A stretch of DNA of 64,000 bases from Pseudomonas shirazensis (GCF_014268785.2 NZ_JABWRD020000002.1:1-64000), one strand, 5' to 3'. Positions 10,401-18,958 are shown, numbered from the stretch's first letter. The notes: generated by a model from the sequence alone, not told the origin. Numbers and translations are program-made.

Positions 10401-11180
10401 TTACTTCTCGACGAAAGCGCGCTCGATCAGGTAGTCACCCGGCTCGCGCATCCGCGCCGACACCTTCAGACCGAAGCTGTCGAGCACTTCGCTGGTTTCG
10501 TCGAGCATGCTTGGGCTACCGCAGATCATCGCACGATCGTCTTGTGGATTGATCGGTGGCAGGCCAATGTCGCTGAACAGCTTGCCGCTGCGCATCAGAT
10601 CGGTCAGGCGGCCTTCGTTTTCAAACGGCTCGCGGGTAACGGTTGGGTAGTAGATCAGCTTCTCACGTACCGCCTCACCGAAGAACTCGTTCTGCGGCAG
10701 GTGCTCGGTGATGAACTCGCGGTAGGCGACTTCATTCACGTAGCGCACACCGTGAACCAGGATCACTTTTTCAAAGCGCTCGTAGGTTTCCGGGTCCTGA
10801 ATGACGCTCATGAACGGCGCCAGGCCAGTGCCGGTGCTGAGCAGGTACAGGTGCTTGCCCGGGTTCAGGTCATCCAGTACCAGGGTGCCGGTAGGCTTCT
10901 TGCTGATGATGATCTCATCGCCTTCCTTGAGGTGCTGCAGCTGCGAGGTCAGCGGGCCATCCGGCACCTTGATGCTGAAGAACTCCAGATGCTCTTCCCA
11001 GTTCGGCGAAGCAATCGAATAGGCGCGCATGAGCGGACGGCCGGTTTCTTGCTGCAGACCGATCATCACGAACTGACCGTTCTCGAAGCGCAGGCCCGGA
11101 TCGCGGGTGCACTTGAAGCTGAACAGGGTGTCATTCCAGTGGTGAACACTGAGGACACGTTCGTGGTTCATGTTGCTCAT
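10401..11180 (-). CDS. fpr: Ferredoxin-NADP+ reductase
   Basis: A 259-residue FAD enzyme that passes electrons between NADPH and ferredoxin or flavodoxin. RAYSIAS (FAD isoalloxazine binding, ~residue 51), GTGLAPFMSVI (NADP pyrophosphate binding, ~residue 110) and the terminal VEK mark the bacterial subclass II Fpr. The length is exactly that of Pseudomonas Fpr. It is divergent from a LysR regulator matching FinR, which in P. putida controls fpr in response to superoxide and sulfur/iron stress. Confidence 0.96.
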   Translation of the reverse strand: MSNMNHERVLSVHHWNDTLFSFKCTRDPGLRFENGQFVMIGLQQETGRPLMRAYSIASPNWEEHLEFFSIKVPDGPLTSQLQHLKEGDEIIISKKPTGTLVLDDLNPGKHLYLLSTGTGLAPFMSVIQDPETYERFEKVILVHGVRYVNEVAYREFITEHLPQNEFFGEAVREKLIYYPTVTREPFENEGRLTDLMRSGKLFSDIGLPPINPQDDRAMICGSPSMLDETSEVLDSFGLKVSARMREPGDYLIERAFVEK

Positions 11181-11235
11181 CTAAGGTGGCTCCTGAAGAA
11201 AGACGCAGCGCGGACCAAGCGCACAGTTACGCAAT

Positions 11236-11276
11236 AGTTTAGGGGCAGCGACGATATCTGTTAAGTTGATTATCAA
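11236..11276 (-). promoter_or_regulatory. fpr promoter and candidate FinR operator
   Basis: On the minus strand TTAACA (11264-11259), a 17-base spacer and TAAACT (11241-11236) give a plausible sigma-70 promoter for fpr. An 11-bp palindrome TTGATTATCAA (11266-11276) sits just upstream of the -35, where a LysR activator would bind. Whether FinR binds this palindrome is inferred. Confidence 0.5.
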
Positions 11277-11301
11277 GATATGTCTTATCGGTTATATAGA
11301 T

Positions 11302-12228
11302 ATGCGTTTTACACTTCGCCAACTGCAGGTTTTTGTCGCGGTAGCCCAGCACCAGAGCGTGTCCAAAGCCGCCGGCGTACTGGCCTTGTCGCAGTCGGCG
11401 GCCAGTACTTCGGTGACCGAACTGGAGCGCCAGTCTAGCTGCCAGTTGTTCGACCGCGCCGGCAAACGCCTGAGCCTCAATGCACTGGGCCACCAATTGC
11501 TGCCCCAGGCAGTGGCTCTGCTCGATCAGGCCAAGGAAATCGAAGACCTGCTCAACGGCAAGTCCGGTTTCGGCTCGCTGTCGGTGGGGGCAACCCTGAC
11601 CATCGGCAATTACCTGGCAACCTTGCTGATCGGCAGCTTCATGCAGATGCATCCGGAGAGCCAGGTCAAACTGCATGTACAGAACACTGCGCACATTGTG
11701 CAACAGGTTGCCCACTACGAAATTGACCTGGGTCTGATCGAAGGTGACTGCAATCACCCCGACCTTGAGGTGCAACCGTGGGTCGAGGACGAGCTGGTGG
11801 TGTTCTGCGCACCGCAGCATCCACTGGCCAAGGCTGGCCGGGCAGACATTGCCACACTGTCCCAGGAGGCATGGATCCTGCGCGAGCAGGGCTCGGGCAC
11901 GCGGCTGACGTTCGATCAGGAAATGCGCCACCACCGCGCAAACCTGAACATCCGCCTTGAGCTTGAACACACCGAAGCGATCAAGCGCGCGGTCGAGTCC
12001 GGCCTGGGTATTGGTTGTATCTCGCGACTGGCCCTGCGCGATGCATTTCGCCGTGGCAGCCTGGTCGCCGTGGAAACACCGGAGCTGGATCTGTCGCGGC
12101 AGTTCTACTTCATCTGGCACAAGCAGAAGTACCAGACCTCAGCCATGCGCGAGTTTCTTGAACTGTGCCGCAACTTCACCGCCGGTGTGCGTCGCAGCGA
12201 CGAGATCGTACTGCCGCCGATTGCCTAG
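11302..12228 (+). CDS. finR: LysR-family regulator FinR
   Basis: A 308-residue LysR-type regulator. The N-terminal winged helix (MRFTLRQLQVFVAVAQHQSV, helix ASTSVTELERQ) is followed by an effector-binding domain from ~90. The ATG at 11302 was chosen because MRFTLRQLQVF is the standard LysR start; upstream in-frame ATG at 11266 lies in the promoter region. The divergent position next to fpr matches P. putida FinR, activator of fpr. The 3' end overlaps the dgkA stop by four bases (CTAG shared by both stops), with no terminator between the convergent genes. Confidence 0.88.
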   Translation: MRFTLRQLQVFVAVAQHQSVSKAAGVLALSQSAASTSVTELERQSSCQLFDRAGKRLSLNALGHQLLPQAVALLDQAKEIEDLLNGKSGFGSLSVGATLTIGNYLATLLIGSFMQMHPESQVKLHVQNTAHIVQQVAHYEIDLGLIEGDCNHPDLEVQPWVEDELVVFCAPQHPLAKAGRADIATLSQEAWILREQGSGTRLTFDQEMRHHRANLNIRLELEHTEAIKRAVESGLGIGCISRLALRDAFRRGSLVAVETPELDLSRQFYFIWHKQKYQTSAMREFLELCRNFTAGVRRSDEIVLPPIA

Positions 12229-12587
12229 AGCAGGATCACGCCCCAGACCAGCGCCACCATCAGCAGCGACACGAACTGGGCAGCGCTACCCATGTCCTTG
12301 GCGTTTTTCGACAGCGGGTGGCGGTCCAGCGAGATGCGGTCGATGGCCGCTTCAATCGCCGAATTGAACAGCTCGACGATCAGCCCGAGCATGCACACGG
12401 CAATCATGATGGCCCGCTCGGCGCGGCTGACCGGCAGCCAGAAGGCAGTTGGCACCAGCACCACATTGAGCAGCACCAGTTGGCGAAAGGCCGCTTCGCC
12501 TTTGAATGCCGCGCGCAGCCCATCCAGCGAATAGCCGGCGGCGTTGAAGATACGTTTAAGGCCGGTCTGGCCTTTGAATGGCGACAT
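12225..12587 (-). CDS. dgkA: Diacylglycerol kinase
   Basis: A 120-residue trimeric inner-membrane kinase that turns diacylglycerol back into phosphatidate. Three membrane helices are visible, and the family signature E-L-F-N-S-A-I-E-A-A-I-D lies in the second third with the following H-x-x-S-K-x-A-K-D-M-G. The ATG at 12587 (MSPFKGQTG) gives the canonical length; a longer frame to 12656 adds an unrelated 23 residues. It is downstream of erdR on the same strand, the order known from P. aeruginosa PA3603-PA3604. Confidence 0.93.
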   Translation of the reverse strand: MSPFKGQTGLKRIFNAAGYSLDGLRAAFKGEAAFRQLVLLNVVLVPTAFWLPVSRAERAIMIAVCMLGLIVELFNSAIEAAIDRISLDRHPLSKNAKDMGSAAQFVSLLMVALVWGVILL

Positions 12588-12659
12588 GGGTGTCACTTCA
12601 CGAGAAAAAGGCCAGAAGGCTAGCCGGAGCCGGGTCAAAAAAGCGTGAAGCCGCAAGTT

Positions 12660-13310
12660 TTAATTGCTGGCAACCGATTCAAGCTGTTGCAGCAGCAGCG
12701 CGGCCTGTGTCCGGGTACGCACGCCGAGCTTGCGGAAGATCGCCGTGACGTGGGCCTTGATGGTCGCCTCGGAGACGCTCAGTTCGTATGCAATCTGCTT
12801 GTTCAGCAAACCTTCGCAAACCATGGTAAGCACCCTGAACTGCTGCGGCGTGAGGCTTGCCAGGCCTTCACTGGCGGCTTTGGCTTCGGCCGAAACATCG
12901 ACTTTCTCGAAGGCCTGTGGCGGCCACCACACCTCACCATCAAGAACTTTTTGCACGGCGTCCTGGATCTGCTCGAGGGTGCTCGACTTGGGAATGAAGC
13001 CACTGGCGCCAAACTCGCGCGACTTGACCACCACCGCCGCTTCTTCCTGGGCCGAGACCATCACTACCGGAATCTGCGGATACTGCCCGCGCAGCAGAAC
13101 CAGGCCGGAGAAGCCATAAGCGCCTGGCATGTTCAGGTCGAGCAGGACCAGATCCCAGTCGGACTTGTCGCTGAGGTGGGTTTCCAGCTCGGCGATGCTC
13201 GCCACCTCGACCAGCCGCACGTCCGGGCCCAGGCCCAGCGTGACCGCCTGGCGCAAGGCGCTGCGAAACAGCGGGTGGTCATCAGCGATGAGGATTTCGT
13301 AAGTGGCCAT
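12660..13310 (-). CDS. erdR: LuxR-family response regulator ErdR
   Basis: A 216-residue NarL/FixJ-type response regulator. The receiver domain has DDHPLFR for the acidic pocket and LVLLDLNMPG with the phosphorylated aspartate near residue 54. The C-terminal LuxR helix-turn-helix is LTPQQFRVL ... ATIKAHVTAIFRKLGVRTR. The gene matches P. aeruginosa PA3604 (ErdR), part of the cascade that controls ethanol oxidation and acetate metabolism. No histidine kinase is encoded nearby. Confidence 0.88.
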   Translation of the reverse strand: MATYEILIADDHPLFRSALRQAVTLGLGPDVRLVEVASIAELETHLSDKSDWDLVLLDLNMPGAYGFSGLVLLRGQYPQIPVVMVSAQEEAAVVVKSREFGASGFIPKSSTLEQIQDAVQKVLDGEVWWPPQAFEKVDVSAEAKAASEGLASLTPQQFRVLTMVCEGLLNKQIAYELSVSEATIKAHVTAIFRKLGVRTRTQAALLLQQLESVASN

Positions 13311-13386
13311 CGATCAATCGATCCTGTTCTGTGCCGGGGCACGGTGCTCGTCATTATGACGCAAACCCGGCCGGCTGCCCCTTGGA

Positions 13387-14097
13387 CTATAGGAAGGTAT
13401 GCAAGCGCAGATGCGGTTCATCCTGCAGGTCCAGCGGCAAATGCCGCTTGGCGCTCAGGTAATGCAGGCTGAACACGTCCAGATAGGCATCCAGTGCTTG
13501 CGCCGCACGCACGTCACCCGCCAGCTCCAGACACATCGCCGCTACTTCGGCAGTGCAGAAGTGATCATCGCGCTTGGAACGGCGCAGGCGGTAGCGCGAC
13601 ATCTGTTCGGCTTCGAGACTGAGCACCGGGAAGCGGTCCAGATAGGGGCTTTTACGGAACATCTTGCGCGCTTCGGTCCAGGTTGCATCGAGCAGGATGA
13701 ACAGCGGACGCTTGCCGGGCGGCAGGCTGACCTCATTGACGACCCGCTGCTCAGCGACGAACTCGCCGGGGAAAACGATGTAGGGTTGCCACTGCGGCTG
13801 CTCCAGCAGCGCCAGCAAAGCGGGATCGACTGCCGTGCGCTGCCAGCCGAAGGCCGAGGTGTCTTCGATCAAATCAGCGATCAACCAACCGGTGTTGGTC
13901 GGTTTCAACGGCTCGGTGTCATGCATCAGCAAGCACACCCCCGCCTCGGCCGTGACGGTAGGCTTCAGCGCACACAGGCAGTGACTGGCAATGACCCGGC
14001 AGTGGGCGCAGCGCACCGCGCGCGAACCACGGGCGACAAAGGGTTTGACGCTACGGGCCAGGCGCTCGGCGCGCAGCCGCGCCACCGCGTGGCTCAC
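13387..14097 (-). CDS. tapT: DTW-domain tRNA-uridine aminocarboxypropyltransferase
   Basis: A 236-residue DTW-domain protein. DTW enzymes such as E. coli TapT (YfiP) transfer the 3-amino-3-carboxypropyl group from SAM to uridine 47 of tRNA. An N-terminal CxxC-x5-CLC zinc-like cluster (cysteines at ~30-42) precedes the defining motif LDATWTEARKMFRKSPYL. It follows the same neighbourhood as in P. aeruginosa (next to erdR). Confidence 0.82.
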   Translation of the reverse strand: MSHAVARLRAERLARSVKPFVARGSRAVRCAHCRVIASHCLCALKPTVTAEAGVCLLMHDTEPLKPTNTGWLIADLIEDTSAFGWQRTAVDPALLALLEQPQWQPYIVFPGEFVAEQRVVNEVSLPPGKRPLFILLDATWTEARKMFRKSPYLDRFPVLSLEAEQMSRYRLRRSKRDDHFCTAEVAAMCLELAGDVRAAQALDAYLDVFSLHYLSAKRHLPLDLQDEPHLRLHTFL

Positions 14098-14184
14098 GAG
14101 GCCACGCCGCAGGACAGGTTAACGATGATCACTTCAACAACTCGGCACAAATCGAAGGCGCCAGTCTATCAGAGCAGCGCTGTT

Positions 14185-14214
14185 TTGCCGTGCAGCGCCT
14201 GCGCGCTTTATAAT
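14185..14214 (+). promoter_or_regulatory. Sigma-70 promoter for the PA3611-like gene
   Basis: TTGCCG (14185-14190) and a perfect TATAAT (14209-14214) are separated by 18 bases, about 75 bases upstream of the start codon of the secreted-protein gene. Confidence 0.65.
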
Positions 14215-14288
14215 CGATCACCCGGCGCCAACGGAACGCCAGCCGCAGGTGCCGGTCAAAGCGCCAGTCATTGAATCAGGAGAGATCC

Positions 14289-14708
14289 ATGCTGCGTGTT
14301 ATCGTCCCGACCTTGAGCCTGCTGCTCATGTTGCCCCTCGCAGCCCAGGCCGCGTCCAAGCAAGAGTATGAGCTGACTCAGTTGTTGCAGAAGGTCGCCA
14401 AGGAAAGCAGCGTCGGCACCCCTCGCGCTATCAACGAAGACATCCTCGATCAGGGTTACACCGTTGAAGGCAAAGCGCTGATCAACCACCTGAGCGTACG
14501 CCAGGAGCATGCCGAGCGCATGCAGAGCAACCCGCAGCAGGTGCGCAGCCAACTGGGTGACAGCGTCTGCCGCAACAATGGCTACCGTCAGTTGCTGTCC
14601 AAAGGCGCGGTGCTGGTTTACCGCTTCACGGTGTACAAGAGCAACAGTCCGGTCATGGACCAGGCCTTTGATGCTGCCAGCTGCACGGCCGGCAACAAGA
14701 AGAAGTGA
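14289..14708 (+). CDS. PA3611-like secreted protein (quorum-sensing-regulated family)
   Basis: A 139-residue protein with a clean Sec signal peptide (hydrophobic LLLMLPL then A-Q-A-A, cleavage near residue 20). The mature part is helical with two cysteines (~98 and ~132) that may form a disulfide, and it ends with a lysine-rich tail. It resembles P. aeruginosa PA3611, reported as regulated by quorum sensing; its molecular role is unknown. The start at 14289 has an AGGAG site at good spacing. An earlier TTG in frame at 14271 was not used. Confidence 0.75.
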   Translation: MLRVIVPTLSLLLMLPLAAQAASKQEYELTQLLQKVAKESSVGTPRAINEDILDQGYTVEGKALINHLSVRQEHAERMQSNPQQVRSQLGDSVCRNNGYRQLLSKGAVLVYRFTVYKSNSPVMDQAFDAASCTAGNKKK

Positions 14709-14727
14709 TCGCCTGCTGCTGACGGCC

Positions 14728-14916
14728 TCACTTGGCGCGCCGCTGCTCGTCTTCGGCGCGCAACTCTGCCAGCAACGCCTGCAGATACCGCGAGTGCCCT
14801 TCTGCGCCGCCCAACCGGCGCCGGCACTCGACTTCCAGACTCCAGTGATGCGCGCGCGCAGCGTTTTCCAGCAGCCGGTATAGCTGCTGGTCGACTTCGA
14901 TAACCAAACGATGCAT
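14728..14916 (-). CDS. Small ribbon-helix-helix-like protein
   Basis: A 62-residue protein. RLVIEVDQQLYRLLENAARAH fits the strand-helix A of an Arc/FitA-type ribbon-helix-helix fold, and SLEVECRRRLG fits helix B. The start has a strong GGGAGGTG site. FitA-type proteins are usually antitoxins with a partner toxin, but no PIN or other toxin gene lies beside it. It is convergent with the PA3611-like gene. The function is unknown; a DNA-binding autoregulator is an inference from the fold. Confidence 0.65.
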   Translation of the reverse strand: MHRLVIEVDQQLYRLLENAARAHHWSLEVECRRRLGGAEGHSRYLQALLAELRAEDEQRRAK

Positions 14917-15151
14917 CTGGCCACCTCCCGCGCCTGGCGCTGTGCTGCTGGTTGCAAGTGACTGCCCCGCACTTCAAGTGAACAGCATCGCCCTGGCAGT
15001 GGATCGCGCCCCGACCAGCGGACTGCTCCTGCACGATCACGCCACAACGTCTAAATTGTTATTCAGCCCTTGTGCCATTTTGCCAAGCCCGGCCCATGCG
15101 CCGCCTGGCAGAAACCGGCACTGAAGGTCCTGCTGCACAAGGAGGAGTTGT

Positions 15152-16270
15152 ATGCCCTACCAAGCCAACGAGCTTCTGTTGACCCACTTCAAGGACAGCG
15201 GCATCGATCTGAGCAACATCGACCTACAGCTACAACAGGTGGCTCCCAACAGCGCCAACCTACCGCTCTACCGCGACATGATGCTGACAGTGCTGCGCAT
15301 GGCACAGGACGACAGCAACCGCTGGAACGCCAAGATCACCCTGCAGGCCCTGCGCGAACTCGACCACGCCTTCCGCACCCTCGAGCGCTACCGTGGTCGG
15401 CGCAAAGTCACGGTCTTCGGCTCCGCGCGCACGCCGCTGGAGCACCCGATGTACGCACTCGCCCGCGAGCTGGGTGCCTGCCTGACGCGCAATGAGCTGA
15501 TGGTGATCACCGGTGCCGGCGGCGGCATCATGGCTGCGGCGCACGAGGGTGCCGGCACCGAGAACAGCCTGGGATTCAATATCACCCTGCCCTTCGAGCA
15601 ACACGCCAATGCCACCGTCGATGGCACCGACAAACTGCTGCCGTTCCACTTCTTCTTCATCCGCAAGCTGTTCTTCGTCAAGGAAGCGGACGGTTTGGTG
15701 CTCTGCCCCGGCGGCTTCGGCACGCTCGATGAGGCACTGGAAGTCCTGACCCTGATCCAGACCGGCAAAAGCCCATTGGTGCCGGTGGTGCTGCTGGACT
15801 CTCCCGGAGGGACGTTCTGGCGAGATTGCCTGGCGTTTATCAGCCGGCAACTTGAAGAGAACCACTACATTCTGCCCCGTGACCTGAAGTTGGTGCGGCT
15901 GGTGCACAGCGCTGACGAGGCGGTGGAAGAGATCACCCAGTTCTACAACAACTACCACTCCAGCCGCTGGCTGAAGAATCAATTCGTCATTCGCATGCAT
16001 AACCCGCTCAGCGAGGCCGCACTGTTCGACGCCCAGGAGGCATTTGCCGATCTACGCCTGAGCGGCACATTCCAGCAGCAAGCCGATGCCAGCGCAGAAC
16101 ACGAAGTGGGTAGCTTTGATCATCTGACCCGGCTCACCTTCGCCTTCACCGGGCGTGACCAGGGACGCTTGCGGGAGCTGATCGACTTTATCAACCTTAG
16201 CGAAAACTGGGCCAGGCCAGAGCCGATTCAAACCACTCAACGAGCTCGCCAAGCGCTGAAAGCCAGTTGA
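15152..16270 (+). CDS. LOG-family (TIGR00730-like) nucleotide-binding protein
   Basis: A 372-residue protein with a Rossmann-like LOG domain at ~84-260. The motif PGGFGTLDE (186-194) is the family active-site signature PGGxGTxxE, and ITGAGGGIM binds the nucleotide phosphate. Some members (LOG, PpnN) cleave nucleoside monophosphates to base and ribose phosphate, others are uncharacterised. The ~80-residue N-terminal helical part and ~100-residue C-terminal part are larger than in the small cytokinin-type LOG proteins, so the exact substrate cannot be stated. The start has a strong AGGAGG site. The 3' end is only 10 bp from the convergent recX stop. Confidence 0.85.
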   Translation: MPYQANELLLTHFKDSGIDLSNIDLQLQQVAPNSANLPLYRDMMLTVLRMAQDDSNRWNAKITLQALRELDHAFRTLERYRGRRKVTVFGSARTPLEHPMYALARELGACLTRNELMVITGAGGGIMAAAHEGAGTENSLGFNITLPFEQHANATVDGTDKLLPFHFFFIRKLFFVKEADGLVLCPGGFGTLDEALEVLTLIQTGKSPLVPVVLLDSPGGTFWRDCLAFISRQLEENHYILPRDLKLVRLVHSADEAVEEITQFYNNYHSSRWLKNQFVIRMHNPLSEAALFDAQEAFADLRLSGTFQQQADASAEHEVGSFDHLTRLTFAFTGRDQGRLRELIDFINLSENWARPEPIQTTQRARQALKAS

Positions 16271-16280
16271 CCAGGGAGAT

Positions 16281-16751
16281 TCAGTAGTCGTCCAGGTCTC
16301 GGCCGTTCAACAGGCGGCCGACCATGTCCATGGCAAAGCCACGGTAGACCAGAAAGCGGGTTTGCTGTGCGCGAGTGCGCGGATCATGAGGGAGCTGCCC
16401 GGCAAACTTGCGCTGCCAGACATCCTGCAACCGTGAAGCCCAGTTCACCCCGCTGTCACGCAGGGCCTGCTCGACATCAGCACGGTTGAGGCCACGCTGG
16501 GTAAGCTCTTCACGAATACGTGCAGGGCCATAACCGGCGTTGGAACGATAGGCTATGAAACTCTCGAGATAACGGGCTTCACTGAGTAAGCCGTCTTCGG
16601 TGAGCCGATCGAGCGCAGGCTCGATCAGGTCATCTGTAGCACCGCGCTGACGCAACTTGCGCGTCAGCTCCACGCGACCATGCTCGCGGCGCGCGAGCAG
16701 GTCCATGGCTGTCCGCCGAACCGCAACCGGGGTGTCGAGTACGGCGGGCAT
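16281..16751 (-). CDS. recX: RecA regulator RecX
   Basis: A 156-residue RecX protein, which limits RecA filament growth. Three tandem three-helix repeats are visible, beginning [27 protein letters not shown] and [16 protein letters not shown]. The start ATG lies three bases after the recA stop, so it is made from the recA transcript. Confidence 0.93.
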   Translation of the reverse strand: MPAVLDTPVAVRRTAMDLLARREHGRVELTRKLRQRGATDDLIEPALDRLTEDGLLSEARYLESFIAYRSNAGYGPARIREELTQRGLNRADVEQALRDSGVNWASRLQDVWQRKFAGQLPHDPRTRAQQTRFLVYRGFAMDMVGRLLNGRDLDDY

Positions 16752-16754
16752 GGG

Positions 16755-17816
16755 TCAAGCTTCTGCGTCGGCGTCGGCACCCGCTGGCTCGGCAGCAGCG
16801 GCTGCTTTGCCGGCTGCGGCAACAGCACCCAGGTTGAGCAGCTTGTCGCGGATCTGCTTCTCGAGGTCTGCACCAACGGCCGGGTTGTCTTGCAGGTACT
16901 TGGCAGCGTTGGCCTTGCCCTGACCGATCTTGTTGCCCTGGTAAGCGTACCAGGCACCGGATTTCTCGATCATGCCGTGGGCAACGCCCAGGTCGATGAT
17001 CTCGCCGTTACGGTAGATACCCTTACCGTACAGAATCTGGAATTCGGCCTGACGGAACGGCGGCGAAACCTTGTTCTTGACGATCTTGACGCGGGTTTCG
17101 CTGCCGACCACTTCGTCGCCTTCCTTGACCGCGCCGGTACGGCGAATGTCCAGACGTACCGAAGCGTAGAACTTCAGCGCGTTACCACCGGTGGTGGTTT
17201 CAGGGCTGCCGAACATCACGCCGATCTTCATCCGGATCTGGTTGATGAAGATGACCAGGCAGTTGGCGTTCTTGATGTTACCGGTGATCTTGCGCAGTGC
17301 CTGAGACATCAGACGAGCCTGCAGACCCACGTGCATGTCACCCATTTCGCCTTCGATTTCAGCCTTGGGTACCAGCGCTGCCACGGAGTCGATGATGATC
17401 ACGTCTACTGCGTTGGAACGTACCAGCATGTCGGTAATTTCCAGCGCTTGCTCGCCGGTGTCAGGCTGCGAGACCAGCAAGTCTTCGACGTTGACGCCCA
17501 GCTTGCCAGCGTACTCTGGATCCAGCGCGTGCTCGGCATCGACGAAGGCGCAGGTGGCGCCGGCTTTTTGCGCTTCAGCGATGACCGACAGGGTCAGCGT
17601 GGTTTTACCCGAAGACTCTGGGCCGTAGATTTCGACGATACGGCCTTTCGGCAGACCGCCAATGCCCAGCGCGATGTCCAGGCCCAGCGAGCCGGTGGAA
17701 ATAGCAGGCATGCCCTGGCGATCCTGATCGCCCATGCGCATGACCGCGCCTTTACCGAATTGACGTTCGATTTGACCCAGGGCCGCAGCCAAGGCGCGCT
17801 TCTTGTTGTCGTCCAT
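16755..17816 (-). CDS. recA: Recombinase RecA
   Basis: A 353-residue RecA recombinase that forms filaments on single-stranded DNA, drives strand exchange and stimulates self-cleavage of LexA-like repressors. Walker A is GPESSGKTT, the glutamate region VDAEHALD follows, and Walker B is [11 protein letters not shown]. The ATG at 17816 (MDDNKKRAL) has a GAGGAT site. It is controlled by the SOS box upstream and is probably the activator of the tailocin repressor encoded ~15 kb away. Confidence 0.98.
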   Translation of the reverse strand: MDDNKKRALAAALGQIERQFGKGAVMRMGDQDRQGMPAISTGSLGLDIALGIGGLPKGRIVEIYGPESSGKTTLTLSVIAEAQKAGATCAFVDAEHALDPEYAGKLGVNVEDLLVSQPDTGEQALEITDMLVRSNAVDVIIIDSVAALVPKAEIEGEMGDMHVGLQARLMSQALRKITGNIKNANCLVIFINQIRMKIGVMFGSPETTTGGNALKFYASVRLDIRRTGAVKEGDEVVGSETRVKIVKNKVSPPFRQAEFQILYGKGIYRNGEIIDLGVAHGMIEKSGAWYAYQGNKIGQGKANAAKYLQDNPAVGADLEKQIRDKLLNLGAVAAAGKAAAAAEPAGADADAEA

Positions 17817-17858
17817 TGAAATCCTCACGTGATCGACTGGCCCTGACGGCCCGAATAA

Positions 17859-17890
17859 CTGTATAAGTAGCCAGTATTATTCCACAGCAA
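17859..17890 (-). promoter_or_regulatory. recA SOS promoter with LexA box
   Basis: CTGTATAAGTAGCCAG (17859-17874) fits the LexA box CTG-N10-CAG. On the minus strand TTGCTG (17890-17885) and TTATAC (17866-17861) with an 18-base spacer form the promoter, so LexA would cover the -10. Confidence 0.85.
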
Positions 17891-17918
17891 CGCGCCTGAG
17901 CAAACCCCTGTTGGCAAT

Positions 17919-18401
17919 TTACTCGGTGCCAAGCTGTAACAAGCCGTCTAGCGCGGCGATCACCGTTTGTCGGCGCACCGCTTCACGGTCGCCGGTAAAG
18001 TGCTTGCGCATAGTGCTGACGCGGTCGCCATCCGCCCAGGCCAGCCAGACGGTGCCGACCGGTTTCTCTGCTGAACCGCCGCCGGGGCCGGCAACACCGC
18101 TGACGGCCACGGCAAAGCGCGCGCCACTGCCTGCTTGCGCGCCCCGCACCATCGCTTCGACCACCTCGCGGCTAACCGCGCCGACCTGCTCGAACAACTG
18201 CGCTGGCACGCCCAACTGGCGAGTCTTCTGGCTGTTGGAATAGGTCACGTAGCCGGCCTCGAACCACGCCGAACTGCCGGCAACCCGCGTGATGGCCTCG
18301 GCGATGCCGCCACCGGTGCAAGATTCGGCGGTGGTGACCTGCGCATTGAGCTGCTGCAGGTGCTCGCCCAGACTGCTTGAAAGAACGGTGATCGGGTCCA
18401 T
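17919..18401 (-). CDS. pncC: Nicotinamide-nucleotide amidase (CinA C-terminal type)
   Basis: A 160-residue stand-alone CinA C-terminal domain that hydrolyses nicotinamide mononucleotide to nicotinate mononucleotide in pyridine nucleotide recycling. The family motifs TAESCTGGGIAEAIT (~26-40), VTYSN and VSGVAGPGGGSAEKPVG (~98-115) are intact. It lies upstream of recA on the same strand, as is usual, and directly downstream of the tailocin block. Confidence 0.93.
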   Translation of the reverse strand: MDPITVLSSSLGEHLQQLNAQVTTAESCTGGGIAEAITRVAGSSAWFEAGYVTYSNSQKTRQLGVPAQLFEQVGAVSREVVEAMVRGAQAGSGARFAVAVSGVAGPGGGSAEKPVGTVWLAWADGDRVSTMRKHFTGDREAVRRQTVIAALDGLLQLGTE

Positions 18402-18460
18402 GGTCGGCTCCTGACGGGAATGCGCCCTACCCTATCACCCTGAGAAGGTCAGACAAGGGG

Positions 18461-18958
18461 TCAGCGTGTGAGTTCGCGGACGTAGTCCTGGCAGGCACGC
18501 AATGTGATCAATCCGCGGTCGCCGAAATCGGTGATGGCGATAATTCGTCGAGCATGCGCTGACTCAAGTCGGGCGCGTACGGCGCCATGATCCACGCTGC
18601 CGGGGGCGCCGGCGGCGGGCACAGTGGCGCAAGCGCTGTCGCGCTCGACCAGGACCGACAACCGCAGATCAGCAGTGGCAAGCCGATCACGCAGGCGAGC
18701 CTGAGTTTGTTGGGCATTGGTAAGCTCCTGAAAATATCGCGATTCGCTGGCCTGTAGACGCTGCTGCAGGTCACGCTGTAAAGCCCGCTCGGCCAGCAGT
18801 TGGCCGGCAAGCGTCTCGGCTTGCTGACGCATCTGTTGTGCATGGCTGCCCGCCTGCTCGGCCAATTGCCGGCCATAGCGCCAACCCTGGACCTGCCAGG
18901 CCAGCGCAGCGCACGCAAGCATTAGCAGCAGGCAGAGCCACAGCCAGCCGCGGCTCAA
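18461..18958 (-). CDS. Rz-type inner-membrane spanin
   Basis: About 165 residues with an N-terminal membrane anchor (WLWLCLLLMLACAALAW) followed by a long coiled coil rich in Q, A and R, as in Rz i-spanins, which link to Rz1 and fuse the membranes at lysis. I favour the TTG at 18958. It overlaps the endolysin stop (TTGA) and has a GAGG site seven bases away. A GTG at 18985 would add nine residues but lacks a good ribosome site. Rz1 is encoded inside this gene in the +1 frame. Confidence 0.8.
   Translation of the reverse strand: MSRGWLWLCLLLMLACAALAWQVQGWRYGRQLAEQAGSHAQQMRQQAETLAGQLLAERALQRDLQQRLQASESRYFQELTNAQQTQARLRDRLATADLRLSVLVERDSACATVPAAGAPGSVDHGAVRARLESAHARRIIAITDFGDRGLITLRACQDYVRELTR
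18508..18717 (-). CDS. Rz1-like outer-membrane lipoprotein spanin nested in Rz
   Basis: A 69-residue frame lies wholly inside the Rz gene, shifted by +1. It starts with ATG at 18717 preceded by AGGAGCTTACC, a strong ribosome site. The protein begins MPNKLRLACVIGLPLLICGC, a lipoprotein signal with the lipid-bearing cysteine at residue 20, and continues with a proline-rich stretch (PLCPPPAPPAA). These are the hallmarks of Rz1 o-spanins. It is easily missed because of the overlap. Confidence 0.82.
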   Translation of the reverse strand: MPNKLRLACVIGLPLLICGCRSWSSATALAPLCPPPAPPAAWIMAPYAPDLSQRMLDELSPSPISATAD

